DNA of 64,000 bases, from NCBI GenBank assembly GCA_030447865.1, contig JAUJOD010000001.1, forward strand, positions 916,909-980,908, given 5' to 3'. Shown here piece after piece: positions 33,942 through 43,776 of this stretch. Source of the DNA: Nocardioidaceae bacterium. GTDB lineage: Bacteria > Actinomycetota > Actinomycetes > Propionibacteriales > Nocardioidaceae. The translations under genes were made by a program, and so were the position numbers. The notes beneath the pieces are model-generated. The model worked only from the letters and a program-made list of their open reading frames with translations. It was not told the origin of the DNA and made no database searches. Position 1 is the first letter of the stretch. Each line of letters begins with the position of its first letter.

Positions 33942-34041
33942 CCCCCTGAATTGGTAATCACAGACAGTACACGCATGATGACTCAAAATAAGACTCAGCC
34001 GGGGCAAAAGGGTTGGGACGGACGCTAGGGTCGCTGAGCGG

Positions 34042-34605
34042 CTAGGACGTCGAGCGGCTCGTCAGCTTGTCGCGCAGGCGGTCCACGAGTCCTACGCCCG
34101 GTCCGACGAGCTTGTGGAAGACCTGGCTGTTGGGCGCTGACGGATGCGGACGGGTCGGCGCCATCTTCTTGGCGGTCTCGACCTTGCCGGCCATCTGGAC
34201 GAGTTCCTCCCGCGGGATCCGGGCACGCAACTGGGGGAACTGGTCGGCCTCCTCGTCCTCGATGTGGTCGCGCAGCGTGATCTCGAGTTGGCCAATCAGC
34301 TCGGTGAAGCGGACGTCGTCGGCGTTGACAGCCTCGAGCTCCTTCATCGTGGCCTCGAGCTCCTTGTGCTCCTCGATGTCGTGCTGGACCGCCTCGTCAC
34401 CGTTCGGCAGGTGCTCCTTCATCGCGGGATAGACGTACATCTCCTCAGCAACGGAGTGCCGGACCAGCTCGCTGATCAGCGTGTCCGCGAGATCGCGCCG
34501 CTCCTCCATATCAGTGGCCAGCTTGATCTGGTCGAGCAGGATGAGTGCTTCGCGATGGTCGGTGGTAAGGACGTCTACGACGTCTTGGCTGCTGGTGTCA
34601 GTCAC
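34042..34605 (-). CDS. Hemerythrin-domain protein
   Basis: A 187-aa protein with the HHE four-helix pattern: TTDHREALILLDQI, LVRHSVAEEMYVYPAM, QHDIEEHKELEATM and LRDHIEDEEADQFPQL supply His and Glu ligands for a di-iron site. Such proteins bind O2 or sense iron/oxidative stress. The C-terminal 45 residues are basic and Ser/Pro-rich. The ATG at 34605 is followed by a normal family N-terminus. Confidence 0.88.
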   Translation of the reverse strand: MTDTSSQDVVDVLTTDHREALILLDQIKLATDMEERRDLADTLISELVRHSVAEEMYVYPAMKEHLPNGDEAVQHDIEEHKELEATMKELEAVNADDVRFTELIGQLEITLRDHIEDEEADQFPQLRARIPREELVQMAGKVETAKKMAPTRPHPSAPNSQVFHKLVGPGVGLVDRLRDKLTSRSTS

Positions 34606-34715
34606 TGTTCTTCTCCTGTCGCAATGGCGGCGGCTCGCACACTACGTCGTACCCGCTGTGACCTCGGGCACACGTAGACACCGGAGACTCCCAGCGACGA
34701 CGACTTGGCTGGGTC

Positions 34716-35672
34716 CTAGCACCTGCGGCTTCGAGCGGCGGCGGCGGCGGCGACCACACCGGCGGCCAGTGCCAGCACCTTGGCGACGCGGCGGTGGTCG
34801 TGGTCACGCCAGCCGTCGTCGAGGGCATTGGTGGCGGGATCAGGGGTGAAAACGGTGCCGTCGTGGTCGGTGGACGGAGCTTCTTGCAGGGCGCCCAAGT
34901 CGACGAGAGGCCCCACCACGCGGTCATAAAGGCGAGGGACTAGCTGGTGTGCCCACGCACCGAGGTGCTGCGTTCGACCGACGACGATCTCCGCCGTGGG
35001 CTTGTCGACGGCCCGCACGACCGCGGACACGACGCGGTCAGGTGAGATCACCGGCGGCAACGGGCGGATCTGATGTCCGACGTAATTGGCCGCGTGGCGG
35101 TAGATGGGGGTGTCGACCGCCCCGGGCAAGATGGTGCAGACCGCGATAGCTGGGGCGTCGCGCACCTCTTGGCGCAGTACCTCGGAGAAGCCGAGCAGCC
35201 CCCACTTCGACGTCACGTACGGAGCGACGTAGGGAGAGGAAACGCGGCCATAGAGAGATGCGATGTTGACGAGCACGCCGTGACCTTGAGCCCGGAAGTG
35301 GGGCAACACCGCTCGGGCGGCATAGACCTGACCGAAAAGTGTGGTCTCCACGATCTGCCGGAACACCGGTCCAGGGGTGTCCTCAAAGCGTCCATAACTC
35401 CACACGGCCGCAGCGTTTACCCACGCGTCGATACGCCCGAACTCCTCGACCGCCCGTCGCACCAGCGCCTGCACCGCCGCCTCGTCGCTGACGTCGGTCG
35501 GCACAGCCACCGCACGCCCGCCCAGCGCCTGACACTCCTTTGCCACCTGATCCAAGGTCTGGGCGCTGCGCGCCGCCAGCACGACACCATCACCACGTGC
35601 AGCGAAGGCGCGCGCCGCGCCACGGCCAATGCCGCTCGAGGCGCCGGTGATGACGACAACCAACTGGCTCAC
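34716..35672 (-). CDS. SDR-family oxidoreductase with C-terminal hydrophobic tail
   Basis: From GTG 35672 the product is 318 aa: VVVITGASSGIGRG at residues 4-17, then a short-chain dehydrogenase core with NAAAVWSYG, and a YVTSKWG active site (YxxxK). Residues about 200-290 extend beyond the core, and the C-terminus (VLALAAGVVAAAAAARSRRC) could be a tail anchor. The 60 codons upstream of 35672 in the same frame do not look like coding sequence. Substrate unknown. Confidence 0.82.
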   Translation of the reverse strand: MSQLVVVITGASSGIGRGAARAFAARGDGVVLAARSAQTLDQVAKECQALGGRAVAVPTDVSDEAAVQALVRRAVEEFGRIDAWVNAAAVWSYGRFEDTPGPVFRQIVETTLFGQVYAARAVLPHFRAQGHGVLVNIASLYGRVSSPYVAPYVTSKWGLLGFSEVLRQEVRDAPAIAVCTILPGAVDTPIYRHAANYVGHQIRPLPPVISPDRVVSAVVRAVDKPTAEIVVGRTQHLGAWAHQLVPRLYDRVVGPLVDLGALQEAPSTDHDGTVFTPDPATNALDDGWRDHDHRRVAKVLALAAGVVAAAAAARSRRC

Positions 35673-35746
35673 GTGCGGCTCAATGGAGTGCTCCGTTCGG
35701 CTCGGGACTTGCCGGACCGCGTGTGTGTCCTGAAGCGAACCAGCGC

Positions 35747-36220
35747 TCAGCCCCGTGCGCCGGGGTCGAGGAGACGGTCGAAGATGACACCGGTGGCTTG
35801 GGCTTGCACGTACTTGTCCACCACGTCGATCACCCAATCTTGTGTCGACCACTGCGTCGGCTTGTAGAGCCCCAGGGCGGTGTTGAGCAACACATCACCG
35901 GTGTAAACAGTCGCGAACACCGTGTTGGTTGCCCGCTGGCCCCGCAGCCCCGACAAGGCGGCGACGCCATAGGCCGTGCCCCACATCGCCCCGAGCCCAA
36001 AGTGAGTCACATAGTTCAACCGTTTGCGACCCCCATCGGTGCTGGGATGGATCGGCAAAATCCGCTCGGCAAAGTTTGCTGGGGCGTAACTGTCCTCGCG
36101 CCCGGTCACGGGCATCTCAAGAAGCTTCTGAAACGCGGTCATCACCACGGTCCCCGCGACGCCCGCCACGACGCCGCGCCCGATCGTCTCAGCCTTGGTT
36201 GCCTGCTTGGTCGACTGCAT
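35747..36220 (-). CDS. Conserved membrane protein of unknown function
   Basis: A 157-aa protein with three or four moderately hydrophobic helices (GRGVVAGVAGTVVMTAFQKLL, HFGLGAMWGTAYGVAAL, NTVFATVYTGDVLLNTALGLY). GAGG-type ribosome site is seen before the ATG at 36220. I do not recognise the family. It reads in the same direction as the SDR gene but with a 74-nt gap. Confidence 0.55.
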   Translation of the reverse strand: MQSTKQATKAETIGRGVVAGVAGTVVMTAFQKLLEMPVTGREDSYAPANFAERILPIHPSTDGGRKRLNYVTHFGLGAMWGTAYGVAALSGLRGQRATNTVFATVYTGDVLLNTALGLYKPTQWSTQDWVIDVVDKYVQAQATGVIFDRLLDPGARG

Positions 36221-36365
36221 ATGACCTCTCTGTGGAGCATGCGAAGAGGGGAGCGCTCCAGCCTAGCTGGGACTCGCGCAGATCGTGACGGCTCCCTTAG
36301 GCGGTCCTGGTTCTGGTCCGCCCAGGTGACCAGCGAAACGAATCGGCGCCGAGGCCGCGGTGACG

Positions 36366-38147
36366 CTACGACGCAGGACGGCGCTCAGCGGGGCGGCGCG
36401 AGCAGATGACCGTGTCCGACGGGGTGTAGGTCACATGGTCGGTTTCGGTCTTCACGAGTGTGTCTGAGCCGGGTTTGCGGAAGTACCGGAAGACGTCGAC
36501 GTCGAAGCCGCGGTAGCCGTCGTTCGGGACGCAGGTCTTTTTCTTGGGGAAGTACCTGGTCTTGGGCTTGGTGAAGTTGTAGGGCTCGGAGACACTGGCG
36601 GCGATGTCCCAGTACTTGGTGCTGTACATCTGGACGTGCATCTCACCCTGCCGAGTTGTGTCTCCGGGCACGACCCAGGCGCGGATCAAGACGCCGTACG
36701 GCGTGTCGTTGCGGAACTTCATGTCAATTGTCGGCCACGCCACTGTCGCCTCCCGCCCGAGCGGGTAGCGGTCGATGTAGAAGCTATGCGGGGTGTGTTC
36801 GACGTCTTCGAGGCCGGCGAAGAAGGCAGCGTTGTACGTCGTGGTGACGACCTGCGACACACCCCCGCCCAGCTCCTTGGAGAAGACCCCGTTGGAGATG
36901 ATGAAGCCGGGGACGAATCCGTTGTCCTTCGTGCGCTCTCCGACCGTGTCGTTGAAGGAGAACGTCTCGCCCGGCTTGACGACCGTGCCATTGATCAGCT
37001 CGGCTGCCCTGGTCTGGTTGATGTTGCGATACTCGGCATACGGGTAGTACGTGACGAAGTCGCTGACCAGCTGTCTGATACCGAGCTCTCGAGCATCCGC
37101 CGTGGTGAAGCCCGCCCGGGTAGTTGTTGTGCCAACCGAAGCCGCCCGCGCCTTTCCCGACTTGGTGAGCACCGAGAGGATGGCGTCGGCTACTCGCCTC
37201 GGATCGAGCCTCACCCCAGGCTTGTCCGGTATCACCACGGGGGAACCGCTGCGGAGCACGACCTTGGCGTCCCGGGGTGGCACGCTGAACTGGTCCGTGA
37301 TCCGCCCGAGCCTCGACGTCAGAACGGCAACGTCGAGCGACGGGACGAGTTCGCCGCGCTTGACGGTGAACGACAACGCGCGTGCGTACGTCGAGACCGG
37401 CATCATGATGGAGCGCCCGGGAAGTTGCAGCTCGATCGGTGCGGAAACGGCGGGCTCAAGCAGGTTCTTGCGCGCCCTGTCGAACTCGGCCGCAGACACA
37501 CTAGGCTGCGTCTCGTCAACCGGCAGGTCGAGCGGCTGCCCACCGCTGAAGTACGCCTTCCTGGCGGCGCTCACGGCCGCCGGCTCGTCGACGTCGACCC
37601 CGACCACCGGCGCTGTAATCTGCAGGCTGCCTCGTTGGCTGACGGTGACCGACGGCTCCGCGGGATCGGACTCGACCCGAGCGGAGATGTCGCGGACCGC
37701 GGACCGCAGCGCCTCCCGGTCGACGGCTACCACGGGCTCGAGGTCGCTGCCTGACCCGAACAGCAGGTCCACCATGCGGACGGGATCCCAAGTGCGGTCG
37801 CCGCCGACGTCCTGCAGCGTCCCTTTCACGTCGATGCCGAGACCGGAGCTTGCAGGTCTTAGGGCATACCTCTTGCCGTCGTACAAGAAGGTCACCGGGG
37901 TGGCGGCCTCGTCAGCGAGCGCGGACTTGAGCTCGTTTCGGGCGGCTTCAGTGCGTAGGCCACCGATGTCGACTCCTGCCACGGTGGTGCCGTTGGGGAC
38001 GCGGTCGCCTGTCATGTACCAGCCGGCCACGTACAGCGCGAGCAGCACCGTCGCTAGTGCCGCCAGCACCCACCACCCTCGGCGCCGTCGAGGGGACCCG
38101 CTCGAAGGCGCCCAATCGTTGTGCCCGTCGGACGTGCTGTCTGCCAC
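36366..38147 (-). CDS. VanW-family protein with peptidoglycan-binding-type domains
   Basis: From GTG 38147, which has GGAGGAG 8 nt upstream, the product is 593 aa. A cytoplasmic Ser-rich N-terminus leads to a transmembrane helix (WWVLAALATVLLALYVAGWYM), then two YoaR-like domains (GVDIGGLRTEAARNELKSAL...), and a VanW domain (about residues 400-540: NINQTRAAELINGTVVKPGETFSFN, GGGVSQVVTTTYNAAFFAGL). VanW proteins are linked to the cell wall and to glycopeptide resistance clusters, but no van genes are here. It probably acts outside the membrane. Confidence 0.85.
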   Translation of the reverse strand: MADSTSDGHNDWAPSSGSPRRRRGWWVLAALATVLLALYVAGWYMTGDRVPNGTTVAGVDIGGLRTEAARNELKSALADEAATPVTFLYDGKRYALRPASSGLGIDVKGTLQDVGGDRTWDPVRMVDLLFGSGSDLEPVVAVDREALRSAVRDISARVESDPAEPSVTVSQRGSLQITAPVVGVDVDEPAAVSAARKAYFSGGQPLDLPVDETQPSVSAAEFDRARKNLLEPAVSAPIELQLPGRSIMMPVSTYARALSFTVKRGELVPSLDVAVLTSRLGRITDQFSVPPRDAKVVLRSGSPVVIPDKPGVRLDPRRVADAILSVLTKSGKARAASVGTTTTRAGFTTADARELGIRQLVSDFVTYYPYAEYRNINQTRAAELINGTVVKPGETFSFNDTVGERTKDNGFVPGFIISNGVFSKELGGGVSQVVTTTYNAAFFAGLEDVEHTPHSFYIDRYPLGREATVAWPTIDMKFRNDTPYGVLIRAWVVPGDTTRQGEMHVQMYSTKYWDIAASVSEPYNFTKPKTRYFPKKKTCVPNDGYRGFDVDVFRYFRKPGSDTLVKTETDHVTYTPSDTVICSRRPAERRPAS

Positions 38148-38369
38148 TGAAGCCGCTCCTCCAGCCGGTCCCCGAGACCGGCGCCGCTCTGTCGCGCCGA
38201 GACTAGTCCGATGCAGACTCGCTCCACCGCTGTACGCGCGCATCAACGCTACCGATCACCGCACCGCCACGCGTGCGCTAGCTGGCCGGGTAACGCACCT
38301 GGCTGTGACGGCGGCGGCGTACCCTCTTAGATCTAACCCGCTGCTCGGATGACGAGGACAGGATTGCGG

Positions 38370-38711
38370 ATGAGGTCGGCCGTGCTTCGTGGCGCGCTCT
38401 GGGCACTGGGGCTGGCCTTCCCCCTCGCCGTCGTTTGCGCGCTGCTCTACCGATTCCCGGTGCCCTTCGCAGGCTATGAGACTGGGCCGTCAGCGATAGT
38501 GCCTGCACTGCTTGCCGTCGTGATCTACGGCCTTTTGGGCGGCTTCCTGGCGCTCCTAGCGGCCGGGGCGATCAGTGGCGCGATGGCGCACGCGCTCGGC
38601 AGGCCCGATGCCCAGCGCGTCCGCCGGCTCACACTGATATTCGCTGGGCTGGCTGCCGCGCTCGGAGTGGGAGTGCTGGCGGTCCTCGACAAGCTCATCG
38701 GCCCTTGGTGA
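38370..38711 (+). CDS. Small membrane protein
   Basis: A 113-aa protein from ATG 38370, preceded by AGGACAGG; an ATG 21 nt earlier is an alternative. Three hydrophobic helices (GALWALGLAFPLAVVCALLY, IVPALLAVVIYGLLGGFLALLAAGA, LTLIFAGLAAALGVGVLAVL). It resembles no family I can name. It reads away from the VanW gene. Confidence 0.55.
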   Translation: MRSAVLRGALWALGLAFPLAVVCALLYRFPVPFAGYETGPSAIVPALLAVVIYGLLGGFLALLAAGAISGAMAHALGRPDAQRVRRLTLIFAGLAAALGVGVLAVLDKLIGPW

Positions 38712-38831
38712 GTGCCGCCGCTGCCGTGACTCATTGACACGACGCGACCAAAAGCCGCACGGTAAGACATCGACTTGTCAAACAGGCAGGGAGGCGCAGG
38801 ACGGCTCCGCCGCACAACGAGGGAGCGCGCC

Positions 38832-39200
38832 ATGGCCGTACGGCCGGTGTTCGACAAGCAGGACCAGCTAGACAAGATCGCAAGTGGGCTACTTGAGGGG
38901 GAGCAACTCATAGCGGTGTACGACGCGATCGGGGCTGGGACCGGTTTCATCGGCATCACCGATCGGCGCGTGATCGTCCAAGACAACTCGTTCGTGGGTA
39001 AGAAAGTAGCTGTGACGTCGATTCCCTATTCTCGTATAACGAGTGTGTCGGTGTTATCTAACAAGAGCATGATGGGCCAGTTCTTCTCGACGTCATCGAT
39101 CGCCGTGCATTCCTCCGGTCAGACGTACGAAGTTGAGTTCAGGGGGAATGAGAAGGCGCACCATGTGCACCAAGTCATCTTGTGGCACATAACGAAGTAG
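38832..39200 (+). CDS. PH-domain-like (bPH_1-type) protein
   Basis: A 122-aa soluble protein. About residues 20-115 (LEGEQLIAVYDAIGAGTGFIGITDRRVIVQD, SIPYSRITSVSVLSN, SSIAVHSSGQTYEVEFRGNEKAHHVHQVIL) match bacterial PH-like domains of the YokE/bPH_1 type, which form rings or bind membranes. The ATG at 38832 follows GAGGGAG. The coding DNA is noticeably less GC-rich than its surroundings. Confidence 0.7.
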   Translation: MAVRPVFDKQDQLDKIASGLLEGEQLIAVYDAIGAGTGFIGITDRRVIVQDNSFVGKKVAVTSIPYSRITSVSVLSNKSMMGQFFSTSSIAVHSSGQTYEVEFRGNEKAHHVHQVILWHITK

Positions 39201-39333
39201 TTCTGTCGGGTAGCCCCTCGCGAGCACGGCGCTCGGCCGGCTACTACACCCTTCGGGGCCGGACTCCTCGGTCAGCTCCTCGAGCAGGTCGCGCATGGGG
39301 TGACGGACGTGACGCTCCCACCCACCTGAAGCG

Positions 39334-39677
39334 CTAGGTCCGCATCCTTGTTTTGGCGTGGTTGTAGTCGAGGGCAGCGTCGAGCCAGAACGACAGAGCT
39401 TCGTCGCTGTCGATCGATGCGGCGGACACGGCGATCCAGCCCGGCCCCATGTCGCGGCCGGCTCCCATCTCGGCCTGCCTGGCGCCGCGCTGTCGGGCTA
39501 GTTCGCCGTGTCGTTCCGCGTCGACGCGGACCAGAAGGTCGCCCTCTTTGAGAGCGCTGGCGACCATCTTGTCGTTCGCCATGAACGACCGGCCGCCGAA
39601 CATGGACACTTCGCGGGTTGATGGCTCCTCGGCGAGCAGGGCGCGAGACGTTTGATCAGGTCTGCTTGCTGGGTCAT
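39334..39677 (-). pseudogene. TfoX/Sxy N-terminal-domain gene with a frameshift
   Basis: The intact frame from 39609 begins MSMFGGRSFMANDKMVASAL and ends at 39334; this is a TfoX N-terminal domain lacking its first helix. The missing part is present upstream in another frame: ATG 39677 encodes MTQQADLIKRL, and after one missing base near 39643-39645 continues ALLAEEPSTREV into SMFGG. A single-base deletion (or sequencing error) thus splits a normal gene of about 114 codons. The downstream part alone could still be translated from 39609. It follows the NTF2-like gene in the same direction. Confidence 0.75.
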
Positions 39678-39690
39678 CGACGCGTCCTGG

Positions 39691-40050
39691 TCAGGCGTCG
39701 ACAGGCGGGCCGAAAGACAGGCGGTCGAAGATCAGGACACTTTCGGCGATCTTGCCGTCCCGGATGGCGAAGCACTCAGCGGCCGGTGCGCTAGCGGTGG
39801 CGGCGGTTTGGGGGTAGTAGAACAATGCGACGCGCTCACCGTCGGCGAAGCCGGCGATGTCGGTGAGGCCGGTCAGAGCGGGCGCGAAGCCGCCGATGAA
39901 CTCGCGGTAGGCGTCCTTGCCGGTCAGGTCTTCGCCAGGTGCGCGACAGACGATGTCGTCTGCGACCAGGGTCATCGCGCGGTCGATGTCGCCACTGGTC
40001 CACGCCCGGTGATAGTCGTGCCCAATCCCGTATGCGGATGGCTGCGTCAT
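39691..40050 (-). CDS. NTF2/SnoaL-like protein
   Basis: A 119-aa alpha+beta-barrel-type protein (HDYHRAWTSGDIDRAMTLVADDIVCRAPGEDLTGKDAYREF, then ECFAIRDGKIAESVLIFD), matching SnoaL-like polyketide cyclase/isomerase-fold proteins. The ATG at 40050 overlaps the SRPBCC stop (ATGA). Such proteins bind small hydrophobic ligands; the activity is unknown. Confidence 0.82.
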   Translation of the reverse strand: MTQPSAYGIGHDYHRAWTSGDIDRAMTLVADDIVCRAPGEDLTGKDAYREFIGGFAPALTGLTDIAGFADGERVALFYYPQTAATASAPAAECFAIRDGKIAESVLIFDRLSFGPPVDA

Positions 40051-40520
40051 GGTGTACTCCCTTTCCTTGATGGTGTGAGCGGCTCGGACTCGCCGATGGG
40101 CCGCCAGCGGTCGGGGCCGGCATCGCCGTCGGCTGCGGCGACGGCCAGTCGCGGCAGGAAGTGCTCCCAGCCGTCGGCGTGACCGGCAATCTCGGTGTCT
40201 GGCAGTCCGGAATGGACCAGATCGACCCGCGTGCCGTTTTCGGTGGCGGTTAACCGGAAATCGACCGTGGACGCGCCCCCCGGCAGGACCTCGCTGCCCG
40301 CGACACCCCAAGCAACGACCACGCGCGTGGGGCGTTTGACGTGCAGGTACTGGCCTCGGATTGGGTAGCCGGCGATATCGACCGCGAATAGCCCCGTCGG
40401 ACGAGGGTCCAGGTCGGCGTGTTGGCCCATCCAGGCCGTCATGCCCGACTCTGAAGTCAGATAGTGGAAGACCGTCTCCGGTGATGCAGCCATCTCGATC
40501 GAAGTCCGATACTCAGCCAC
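40047..40520 (-). CDS. SRPBCC/AHSA1-type domain protein
   Basis: From GTG 40520 the product is 157 aa: IEMAASPETVFHYLTSESGMTAWMG, GLFAVDIAGYPIRGQYLHVKRPTRVVVAW, and GTRVDLVHSGLPD, which is the AHSA1 (activator of Hsp90-like) SRPBCC pattern. It overlaps the regulator gene upstream (8 nt) and the NTF2-like gene downstream. ArsR/SRPBCC pairs are common in actinomycetes and often respond to a small ligand. Confidence 0.83.
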   Translation of the reverse strand: MAEYRTSIEMAASPETVFHYLTSESGMTAWMGQHADLDPRPTGLFAVDIAGYPIRGQYLHVKRPTRVVVAWGVAGSEVLPGGASTVDFRLTATENGTRVDLVHSGLPDTEIAGHADGWEHFLPRLAVAAADGDAGPDRWRPIGESEPLTPSRKGSTP

Positions 40521-40848
40521 GATCGCACTCCTCGCCGGCTTCGACAACCGCTTTGAGCGCTGCGAGTTTGCTCGGCCAAAAGTTGTCCAGATACGACCGC
40601 ACCGCCGCCAGCCCGTCACTGCGGACGGCGAACAGGTGCCGCGTGCCCTCCCAAGTCCCGGTCGCCAACCCGGCATCACGGAGCACGCCGAGATGGTGCG
40701 ATGTCGCCTGTTGCGATAGCCCGACCTCCTCGGCAATGGAGCCCACCGAGCGCGGAGCGGTGCGGATCGCGGTCAGGATCAACCGGCGATTCGCGTCGGC
40801 CAGCGCACGCAACGCCAAGTCGAGATCGAGAGCATGTTCGGCACCCAT
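40513..40848 (-). CDS. ArsR-family transcriptional regulator
   Basis: A 111-aa winged helix-turn-helix: ALADANRRLILTAIRTAPRSVGSIAEEVGLSQQATSHHLGVLRDAGLATGTWEGTRHLFAV. There is no metal-binding Cys pair, so a metal sensor is unlikely. It is first in the operon with SRPBCC, NTF2-like and the broken TfoX genes, which it probably controls. Confidence 0.87.
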   Translation of the reverse strand: MGAEHALDLDLALRALADANRRLILTAIRTAPRSVGSIAEEVGLSQQATSHHLGVLRDAGLATGTWEGTRHLFAVRSDGLAAVRSYLDNFWPSKLAALKAVVEAGEECDRG

Positions 40849-41007
40849 CAAGGTCCCCTCAGTCGGCTACCGACACCGTAACACAAACAGTCACTTGTAC
40901 TTATAGTGGCGAGTGGAGAGGCGGTGGTATCACGGGCGAGGGATTGGTCAGACTTCTGGATGGGCGTTGACGGCGCGCCACCGGTGCTGGCAACTCGATT
41001 CGTTCAG

Positions 41008-41080
41008 TGGGCCCCGTGGGACTCGAACCCACAACCCGCGGATTAAAAGTCCGCTGCTCTGCCGATTGAGCTAGAGGCCC
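41008..41080 (-). tRNA. tRNA-Lys (UUU)
   Basis: On the minus strand the cloverleaf runs GGGCCTC (acceptor), AGCTCAATCGGCAGAGC (D arm), GCGGACTTTTAATCCGC (anticodon arm, anticodon TTT), GTGGGTTCGAGTCCCAC (T arm), then GGGGCCC and discriminator A. One G-T pair is in the acceptor. CCA is not encoded. It stands alone between the ArsR operon and the DUF6493 gene. Confidence 0.95.
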
Positions 41081-41282
41081 GGGACGTGCGGACTTGATTG
41101 TGGAAAACCTGGTCCGCGCGCGTTTGTCCAGCGTTGGTTGGGTTGCTGGGTGAGCAAGAGTCTAGGCCCCGGCCGGATGGGGGATGGCCTGGCCGCGAGC
41201 GGGTAGGGTGCTCGCAGTCAAGCGTGGCGAGGTCGCCCGCGACGAGGTTTCTGCGGACCCAGTCCGTCCGAGCTTCCGCCGG

Positions 41283-43776
41283 TTAGCGAAGGCGGCGGGC
41301 AGCCTTGGCAACCATGGACGTCGACTTCCCGGAGACCAGTTCGCGGAACGCAGCGGGGAGTTGGACCTTGCGACCGGCGCGCTCGGCCAGGTCCGCCCCC
41401 AACTCGACAAATGGTCCCGCGTCTCGCCGTTCGGGCAGGACGGCCATCAACTCCCGAAGGGCGTCGAGCATCGGCAGGACGGCCGCGTCGCTGGCCCGAG
41501 CGACCTCAGCGAGTCCGGTGCTCACCCGCTGGCCGACCACGATGTCGTCCTGCAAAAGCAGTGCGCCTTGCCGGCCCAACTCGGCGCCATCGAGGACGCC
41601 GTACCTGGCCCGGTCGAGGAGTGCATCTTGCGCAGCGGTGCGGGCACGGGCGTCCTTGGCCGCTAGCCCCAAAATCAGAGCTGAGGACGCGGGCGCTCCA
41701 TTGGGTGTGCGCGACCGCGCCAGGGCGTCGAGAACCGGGACGCTCGCTGCTCGGTCCTTGCGGAGATCTCGGTGCAGGTATGGGTGGGTGTGCGTGCGCT
41801 GCCAGGACGTCGGGATCGTGCGGCAGGAGTGTCGCTCCGAGCGCGAGGGTCTGTTCGAACCGCGGGTCGTACTCGCCGTAGGTGACCTCGGCACCGAGCG
41901 TGCGTTCGGGTCGGGGTCTGGCCAGGATGCCGTCGAGAGCGTCGCCTTCTCGGCCGGTGCTGTCTCGGAAGATCGGGATCCTGCGTTCCGGTTCCCTGTC
42001 GAGTCCTTGGTGACTGACGACCTCACGGTCCCAACTGGGTGGGGCGGATGCCAAAGCGCGACTGATGACACGTGCCTTGCACAGCGACGACGGCAGGACC
42101 ACGTTCGCGCGATCGGCCGGCGGGACTCGAAGAAGGGCAACGGCGACTTCGAGCTCGGGCGGCCCCTGGCGACGTCCTAGCGCGCTCAGTCGCTTGGTGA
42201 GCACGTCGGCGTCGAGTGATCCGTCGGTGGTCTGCGGCAGCGCGACAGAGGGGTGCGTGCCGCGTCGGATCGCCGAAGCGATGCGGGTAAGCCGACGTCC
42301 AAGTGCTCCAACGAAGCTTTCGGGGGCAGCCGGTTGGGGAGGAAAGGCGCTGGATCCCAGGACGATTGGCCACTCCTCCTCGCGAAATCGCTTGCGCGAC
42401 GCCAGCCAGGCGCGGGCGAGCACGGCCGGAGCGATGCGGGGGTCGTCGTAGTAGTACTCGCCCTGGCTCGCGCGCGCCCACAGCAAGTCGGAGATCTGGG
42501 GTCGCTCGTCGGCGAACCGCAGGAGTGCGTCGATCGCGCGCTCCATCTCGATCGCGTCGATCTCCTCCATGAGGCCCAGCAGCACCTCGCCCAGTTCGTC
42601 CGGCGTGGCGACCGGCTCGACCAATTGCGGTGGCGGCCAGGGTTCCGGTGCCGGAACCGCGAACGGATCGGGCTGTTCGGCGGCGGGTTCGACTTCGCCC
42701 AGCCGCCCGAGTAGCTTGGCGGCCTGGTCGCGGATGTCTGCACGAGGGTGGTCCGCCGCGATCCCTACGGCGTCCGCGATATCGAAATCCGGGTGAGCCT
42801 TGCCGAGCTTGTCCAGGAGCCGGAGCTGGGCCGCGACGGTCGCCTTGTCGCTCCGCCCCAAGGTCGCCTTGCTGGCATCGAGCACCAGATCGGGTTCGAA
42901 CCGCGGTTCCCGCAACATGCGGAGAATCTCGCGCTGAGCGGTCTTGACGGATGGCCCGTGCTCGACGGTCAGGAGGCGTGCGTAGGTGGACTGACGCTCG
43001 ATGAGTTCCTCAACGGTCGGCTCCAGTGCGTCATGCATGCCGACGTACCACCCGAGGTCGGCCGCGGCCCAGTCGCGCAAGGGCGCGGCCAGTACCGCGT
43101 CCAACAGGCTCCCACGATGCAGCCGCCCCTGCTGGGTGAGCGCGACGAGGGTGACGCGCCAGGTGCCGGCAGGGAACGGGACGTGCTCGGGGTAATACTC
43201 GTCCGTGCTCTCCTGAAAGTTGTCGTGGTAGGCCAGCAGCCGGCCGGTCCCCTCGGTCGAGAGCATGCGGAGCAGGTGATCCCCGCCGAGGTCGGGGTCG
43301 GCGTCCAGTTGGTCGATCAGGGGACGGCGGTCCTTGGCGAAGTAGTCCGGGAGTCCGCGCACTGTTCCCCGGAAGTACTCGGGATGGTCCGGTTCCGGCA
43401 CCGCGTGGGCGCGCACGAGGCCTCGGGCGAAGCGCCAGTTCCAGTCGCCCTCGTCCTCCAAGAGGGCGTCAACGAAGTGGGGGAGCCAACTCGGGGCCCG
43501 TGCCTGCAGGATCGCGACCGCATGGTCGACGAAAGAGGAGTCGAGCCCGAAGGCGTGGTCCAAAGCGATCATCGCCTGGCGCCAGCCCCCCGCGGTCGCA
43601 AGCACGGCCAAGGCCGCGTGGGTCGATGACACTCGTGTCGGGTTGCCGCGCGTCAGCCAGCCGCGAACCTTGGGGCTGAGGCTCTTGCGATCACTCTCGG
43701 TGAGATTGATTAGAGCGGACCGCACATAGTTGGTGTCCCCGTGCTCCAGCCAGGTAAGGACGCTTTCGAGGCTCAT
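41283..43776 (-). pseudogene. DUF6493-family protein gene with a frameshift near 41790
   Basis: The frame from ATG 43776 runs through about 660 family-like residues (MSLESVLTWLEHGDTNYVRSAL..., HEAT-like helical repeats, GEYYYDDPRIAPAVLARAWLASRKRF) to LLPHDPDVLAAH. It then becomes Arg/Pro-rich, while the expected continuation (HPYLHRDLRKDRA..., VPVLDALARSR, LADLAERAGRKVQLP-type end) is in another frame stopping at 41283. One extra base in 41785-41800 accounts for this. The start overlaps the SWIM gene stop (ATGA). It could be a true mutation or an assembly error. Confidence 0.75.
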
